DNA from: an uncultured Prevotella sp.
GTDB taxonomy: Bacteria; Bacteroidota; Bacteroidia; Bacteroidales; Bacteroidaceae
Direction: 5' to 3'
DNA length: 64,000 bases
Assembly (NCBI GenBank): GCA_947169185.1
Contig: CAMVOS010000002.1
Coordinates: forward strand, 78,080 to 142,079
Shown here: in pieces, positions 60,289-64,000 of the stretch
How the letters are laid out: the number at the start of each line of letters is the position of its first letter
How positions within the stretch are numbered: the first letter of the stretch is position 1
Notes under the pieces: generated by a model
Database searches by the model: none
What the model was told of the DNA's origin: nothing
Seen by the model: the letters and a program-made list of their open reading frames with translations, nothing else
Translations under genes and position numbers: made by a program

Positions 60289-61212
60289 ATGTCTAATATG
60301 CAACGGATTGACGAACTTGACTTCTTGAAGGGCTTCCTCATTATTCTTGTCATCAGTTTCCATCTGGTATATATCGGTGATTCACATCCATATATTAAGC
60401 AGGTGGTCTATACGTTCCATATGCCTGGCTTTTTACTGATTTCCGGTTACTTGATAAATGTCCAAAAACGATGGAAAGACTTTCTGCGGACGATGTGCCA
60501 CTATGCTATTCCTTATGTGATAATAGAAAGCGGATATATCGTTATGGCATCGGTGTTGCCTATAAGGGAACATCTTGACGTACTGACAATTGGAGTGTTC
60601 TTCGAAAAGTTATTGCTTCATCCCCTTGGTCCCTATTGGTATTTACAGACGCTGATAGTCTGCGGACTATGCTATGCAGGCGTATCCCGACTACGCTTCC
60701 TGAATCCTTTCTCGCAGTTCATCCTTCTAGGTATTGTATTCTACCTGATTTCTCATTGGGCAGGTGTCATGACGTTTGGACATACCATGTATTTCCTAGC
60801 AGGTGCAATGTTAAAGCGTAGTGGTCTTTCGTTTACAGCGTTATTCCAATCTTCGCCAATTGCTATTGTGGCATTCATACTGTTAGCCATCTATCCACAG
60901 AATCTGCGGATGGATGCTCCTGGAGGAATACTGATGGTAGTACTGATGATAAGTGCAGTCTTTTTTGCGTATAGCCATATAGGTGACAAGCCTCGTCGCC
61001 TACTGTTGTTTCTTGGAAGAAAAACGATGCCGCTGTTTCTCTTCTCTCCTGTTTTTACCTTTATTTGTAAGCCGTTAGTCCCCATCTTCCAGTTTGATTG
61101 TACCGATCTGGCTTACCTCTTTGTGTCTCTTTTGATATGTATCTCTGGTAGTCTGACGGTGGAATGGGTATTGGACAGAACAGGACTATCACGTTATTTT
61201 TATGCCAAGTAA
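60289..61212 (+). CDS. Acyltransferase family 3 membrane protein
   Basis: A 307-residue protein with about ten helices that matches the AT3 family, which acetylates surface polysaccharides or lipids such as fucose 4-O-acetylase. Seen: the opening IDELDFLKGFLIILVISFHL with the conserved acidic residue and His, then YTFHMPGFLLISGYLINV, which contains the HxP-type motif of the family, and GPYWYLQTLIVCGLCYAG. The acceptor is unknown. It converges on the DUF4831 gene with 3 bases between stops. Confidence 0.86.
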   Translation: MSNMQRIDELDFLKGFLIILVISFHLVYIGDSHPYIKQVVYTFHMPGFLLISGYLINVQKRWKDFLRTMCHYAIPYVIIESGYIVMASVLPIREHLDVLTIGVFFEKLLLHPLGPYWYLQTLIVCGLCYAGVSRLRFLNPFSQFILLGIVFYLISHWAGVMTFGHTMYFLAGAMLKRSGLSFTALFQSSPIAIVAFILLAIYPQNLRMDAPGGILMVVLMISAVFFAYSHIGDKPRRLLLFLGRKTMPLFLFSPVFTFICKPLVPIFQFDCTDLAYLFVSLLICISGSLTVEWVLDRTGLSRYFYAK

Positions 61213-61215
61213 TGA

Positions 61216-62289
61216 TTACTTGGTGTTCATATCTGCATGAACCTTGTCGACAGAGCCGGTGGCTGGATTAAGCGTCATATGGGTAACGTAGCGCTTGAAG
61301 AGGGCACCACTGCGTAGCTCAACAAAACCGAACTGGCCAGCATAAATGTCGAAAGAACCCAATTGCTGTTGTTCGCGATGGAGTGTCAGACGGATACGAC
61401 CTGGCACATTGACGTAGAAACCACCATCTTTCTTGTTTTCAGGGGTGCCATACTTCTGAGTATTGCTACGATGCAAATCCTCGATACTCATATAGTAAGG
61501 TATGCCTGAGAGATCGTCTTTGTCCACAAGACCCAACTTCTTGTTTAAACGGAAGATAACCTCACGCTGCACCTCTTTTTCAGGACATACGGTGACAATC
61601 TGTTCAATGGTGTCGCGAACAATACTGCCAGTAAACAATGATGTGAGAGCGTCGCGTTGGCGATCAATCTGTTCTATCATGTAACGCAGCTGATTTTCGT
61701 CCTGAGGCATGTCGTCTGCCTCACCGGTAATGAGCTGCTGACGATGCTCCTGGAGTTCTAACAGTTGATTAACAGTCATCTCGGCTTTCTTGGCCATGCT
61801 GCCTGCCGAACGGACATCGTCGCTCAGGAACTGATGGGGATCGATGGTAGGTTTCTTGACTGCAGGCGTGAAAGGTGCGGTTAACTTGGGCTTAGCTGGT
61901 TCGTCGTTGATAGCCAACAACACACCGTCTTCGCTTAACTTGATATCGGCAGTCTCGCTCTTGCCCTTCAGCTCGACAGTATAGCATTTCGATGTGTCAC
62001 GAACACCAATTTGACAGATGTTGTAACTGGCAACACTATAGGTGACTTGCTCCTCTTGTTCAATACCTGTCATACCCAAATACTTCTCAGCATATTTGGC
62101 ATATTCACCAGGGGTGTAAGTCTTCTTTTCGATAAGCAGATTGAAACGAATGGCTGTCTTGGGAAGGAAATAGGTAACCCCCTCAGCTGTGCGACCTGCC
62201 GTCAAAGGCGTACTGACAGCCTGCGCCTGCATCTCGCTAAACAATACTTGACAACTAATAAATAATAATGCTATAATGATTCGTTTCAT
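61216..62289 (-). CDS. DUF4831 family secreted protein
   Basis: A 357-residue protein with a signal peptide (LLFISCQVLFSEMQAQA). It has TAEGVTYFLPKTAIRFNLLI, AKYAEKYLGM and the end YVTHMTLNPATGSVDKVHAD, typical of DUF4831 proteins of unknown function in Bacteroidota. The middle holds a helical section (LLELQEHRQQLITGEADDMP). It follows nnr with a 12-base gap and is probably cotranscribed with it. Confidence 0.82.
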   Translation of the reverse strand: MKRIIIALLFISCQVLFSEMQAQAVSTPLTAGRTAEGVTYFLPKTAIRFNLLIEKKTYTPGEYAKYAEKYLGMTGIEQEEQVTYSVASYNICQIGVRDTSKCYTVELKGKSETADIKLSEDGVLLAINDEPAKPKLTAPFTPAVKKPTIDPHQFLSDDVRSAGSMAKKAEMTVNQLLELQEHRQQLITGEADDMPQDENQLRYMIEQIDRQRDALTSLFTGSIVRDTIEQIVTVCPEKEVQREVIFRLNKKLGLVDKDDLSGIPYYMSIEDLHRSNTQKYGTPENKKDGGFYVNVPGRIRLTLHREQQQLGSFDIYAGQFGFVELRSGALFKRYVTHMTLNPATGSVDKVHADMNTK

Positions 62290-62301
62290 ATATTTATAGT
62301 G

Positions 62302-63816
62302 TTAATTTCTCAATTTGATGAAGGCAGGACCGAGGTGCTGGATGATGTCACGGGCAATCAGACTCTCTTCGCCTAATTTATGAGCGGCCAGATTGCCTGC
62401 CAAGCCATGCAGATAGACGCCAACGACACAAGCATCCTGAGGCTTATATCCACGGGCTAACAGTCCCGTCAGGATGCCTGTCAAGACATCACCGCTGCCA
62501 GCCGTAGCCATGCCTGCATTGCCTGTTGTATTGAACATTACATGTCCATCAGGACAGCAAATGGCTGTATAATGTCCTTTCAGGATGACGTAACCCTTCA
62601 GACGCTCAGCCAGATTGCGCGCTTTGGTAAGACGCTCGTAGCTATCGGCAGAATGACCTTCCAACCGGTCGAGTTCTTTGGGATGAGGCGTCAGGATGAT
62701 GCCTTGAGGCAGTTGCTGAAGCCAGGCACGATGGTTGGCTAGGATATTGATAGCATCAGCATCGACCACTATCGGACACTGCGTACGTCTTAATTGAGCA
62801 ATCAAGGCGATGGCTGTCTGTTCGCTCTGTCCCAGACCAGGACCAATGCCCAAAGCTTGATAATCTTCGGTATCAACGGTTTCTGCAAAGATAGTCTCTT
62901 CGTTGCCTGTTTGTACGATGGCTTCAGGGACGGCAGTCTGTAGAATGGGGATGTTACGACGTGGCGTATTGATAACCACTTTACCTGCCCCAGAGCGCAT
63001 ACAGGCTTCTGAAGCCAAAATGGCGGCCCCTGCCATGCCATAGCTGCCAGCTATCAACAGGGCTGTGCCCATCTGCCCTTTATGGGCAAAAGGCGAACGT
63101 TCGAGCATACGCTCTCGTACGTCACTCTCCTCAACGATAGTAAAGGAAGCCTCAATTTTCTCCATACCTTCCTTGCTGAGTTTGATGTCCAGCACACGTA
63201 ATAGTCCGGTGAACTGCTGGTTTTCAGAGAAAAGGAATGAGAGCTTAGGCTGTTGGAGCGTAAGCGTCATCGTTGCCTTGATAATGTTGGCGCGTACGTT
63301 GTATGCATTATCTTCAGTCATCAGACCAGAAGGTACGTCAATGCTAACCACCTTGGCCTGTGAGGCGTTGATATATTTGACGAGTGAAGCAAAACCACCA
63401 GCTAGAGGTTTGTTTAGTCCAGAACCAAAGAGACCATCGATAACCAGTGTGTTGCTGTCAAGCACGGGTGGATCGAACTCCATACTCACCTCGATAAAAC
63501 TCTTCAGCCCTCTAGTATTTTGTAGACGCTGTTTGTTAGCTGCACAGTCGGGTGACAACTGTCCGCTGATATTGAAGAGATAGACACTTACCTGATAGTT
63601 CTGCTCACTCAACATACGAGCCATAGCCAAGGCGTCACCACCATTATTGCCAGGACCGGCAAAGATGATGACGGGCATGGTTGCAGGCCACTCCTGGACA
63701 ACGGCATGCGTCAAAACACGCGCCGCACGTTCCATCAGGTTGAGACTTGCTATAGGCTCATGTTCTATGGTGTATTTATCGAGCTCATGAATCTGAGCAG
63801 TAGTGAATATCTTCAT
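62302..63816 (-). CDS. nnr: Bifunctional NAD(P)H-hydrate repair enzyme (epimerase and dehydratase)
   Basis: Repairs damaged hydrated NAD(P)H. The 504-residue protein joins the NnrE epimerase (about 1-215, YjeF N-terminal fold, with IFAGPGNNGGDALAMARML and VSIDVPSGLMTEDN) to the NnrD dehydratase (about 220-504, with ILTPHPKELDRLEGH and GNAGMATAGSGDVLTGILTG). This arrangement is standard in bacteria. A TATTTTTG box (63832-63825) is the likely promoter; only 8 bases separate it from the ATG, so the leader is very short. Confidence 0.95.
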   Translation of the reverse strand: MKIFTTAQIHELDKYTIEHEPIASLNLMERAARVLTHAVVQEWPATMPVIIFAGPGNNGGDALAMARMLSEQNYQVSVYLFNISGQLSPDCAANKQRLQNTRGLKSFIEVSMEFDPPVLDSNTLVIDGLFGSGLNKPLAGGFASLVKYINASQAKVVSIDVPSGLMTEDNAYNVRANIIKATMTLTLQQPKLSFLFSENQQFTGLLRVLDIKLSKEGMEKIEASFTIVEESDVRERMLERSPFAHKGQMGTALLIAGSYGMAGAAILASEACMRSGAGKVVINTPRRNIPILQTAVPEAIVQTGNEETIFAETVDTEDYQALGIGPGLGQSEQTAIALIAQLRRTQCPIVVDADAINILANHRAWLQQLPQGIILTPHPKELDRLEGHSADSYERLTKARNLAERLKGYVILKGHYTAICCPDGHVMFNTTGNAGMATAGSGDVLTGILTGLLARGYKPQDACVVGVYLHGLAGNLAAHKLGEESLIARDIIQHLGPAFIKLRN

Positions 63817-63824
63817 ATGCGATG

Positions 63825-63832
63825 CAAAAATA
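63825..63832 (-). promoter_or_regulatory. -7 box of nnr
   Basis: Minus-strand TATTTTTG, followed by CATCGCATATG. The expected leader is no more than about 4 bases, again close to leaderless. Confidence 0.6.
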
Positions 63833-63875
63833 CGAAAAATATGCTAATAAAGCACCATATTTGCCAAATTTTTAG

Positions 63876-63883
63876 TAATTTTG
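63876..63883 (+). promoter_or_regulatory. -7 box of hpt
   Basis: TAATTTTG 23 bases before the ATG. The nearest upstream TTTG is only 12 bp away, so the -33 element is unclear. Confidence 0.55.
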
Positions 63884-63906
63884 CATCAAATTTCATATTT
63901 TCAAGC

Positions 63907-64000
63907 ATGAGCATCGTCAAAATCAAAGACAAAACGTTTGAGACTTCCATCACAGAAGAGCAGATCAAACAGCGTGTGAAAGAGTTGGCCCAGCAAATCG
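63907..64000 (+). CDS. hpt: Hypoxanthine phosphoribosyltransferase, 3' end outside the window
   Basis: Only the first 31 residues are present: MSIVKIKDKTFETSITEEQI and then KQRVKELAQQI. This matches the N-terminus of Bacteroidales Hpt, which salvages hypoxanthine and guanine with PRPP. The gene position after nnr also fits. The catalytic parts lie outside the window, so the call depends on the N-terminal pattern and gene order. Confidence 0.72.
   Translation, partial: MSIVKIKDKTFETSITEEQIKQRVKELAQQI

Overview
The window looks like a chromosomal segment of a Bacteroidales bacterium, most likely Prevotellaceae. The evidence is: (i) sigma-ABfr type promoters, with a TAnnTTTG -7 box and a TTG/TTTG -33 box about 19-22 bp upstream, instead of TTGACA/TATAAT; (ii) almost no Shine-Dalgarno sequences; (iii) Bacteroidota families (DUF6089, DUF6242, DUF4249, DUF4831, OmpH pairs beside BamA, a plug-type TonB receptor); and (iv) an anaerobic core (nrdD/nrdG, ATP-type PEP carboxykinase, NADP-type glutamate dehydrogenase). 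I found no rRNA, IS element, prophage or CRISPR array. Two tRNA genes are present, Arg(CCT) and Asn(GTT).

Layout. 1-7.2 kb: argS (5'-truncated by the window), RNase H, ribD (opposite strand), prmC, recX, comF and a zinc/cadmium-type P-type ATPase whose 3' end runs into tRNA-Arg. 7.4-13.9 kb: a minus-strand envelope operon (DUF6242, DUF6089, uppS, bamA, ompH, ompH). 14.0-19.2 kb: a 31-codon membrane-peptide gene with its own promoter and terminator, pckA, upp, fucP and terC. 19.2-23.8 kb: mscS, nrdG, nrdD. 23.9-32.9 kb: a catabolic block with a DapA/NanA-type lyase, sodium:solute symporter, outer-membrane porin, iron alcohol dehydrogenase, PdxA-type dehydrogenase, DUF1537 acid-sugar kinase, and KdgK-like kinase plus MaoC protein on the other strand. 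A probable acid-sugar pathway is inferred from this gene set. 33.0-41.3 kb: ompH-murI, lolE-type permease, rbfA, three FKBP isomerases, a sirtuin, a candidate small RNA, a tail-specific protease and tRNA-Asn. 41.3-50.3 kb: cupin lipoprotein, hypothetical proteins, rlpA, gdhA, a DASS transporter and a receiver/PEP-binding fusion protein. 50.3-64 kb: DUF4249 with TonB receptor, a lipoprotein, a YqiA-like hydrolase, aquaporin, GH3 beta-glucosidase, class II aldolase, an acyltransferase, DUF4831, Nnr and the start of hpt.

The most unusual feature is the number of short tandem arrays with a period of mainly 7 nt (also 8, 9, 11 and 21-22 nt), each with its own unit sequence. They lie between genes and also in frame inside conserved enzymes (ArgS, RibD, PrmC, the P-type ATPase twice, the DUF1537 kinase twice, and the BamA signal peptide). 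Other points worth attention are a likely minus-strand small RNA beside the sirtuin gene, promoters built into terminators, near-leaderless promoters at prmC and the YqiA-like gene, and a structured leader in front of a truncated HU-type gene.

All calls come from reading the sequence; no database search was run. Family names rest on recognised motifs and typical gene order.
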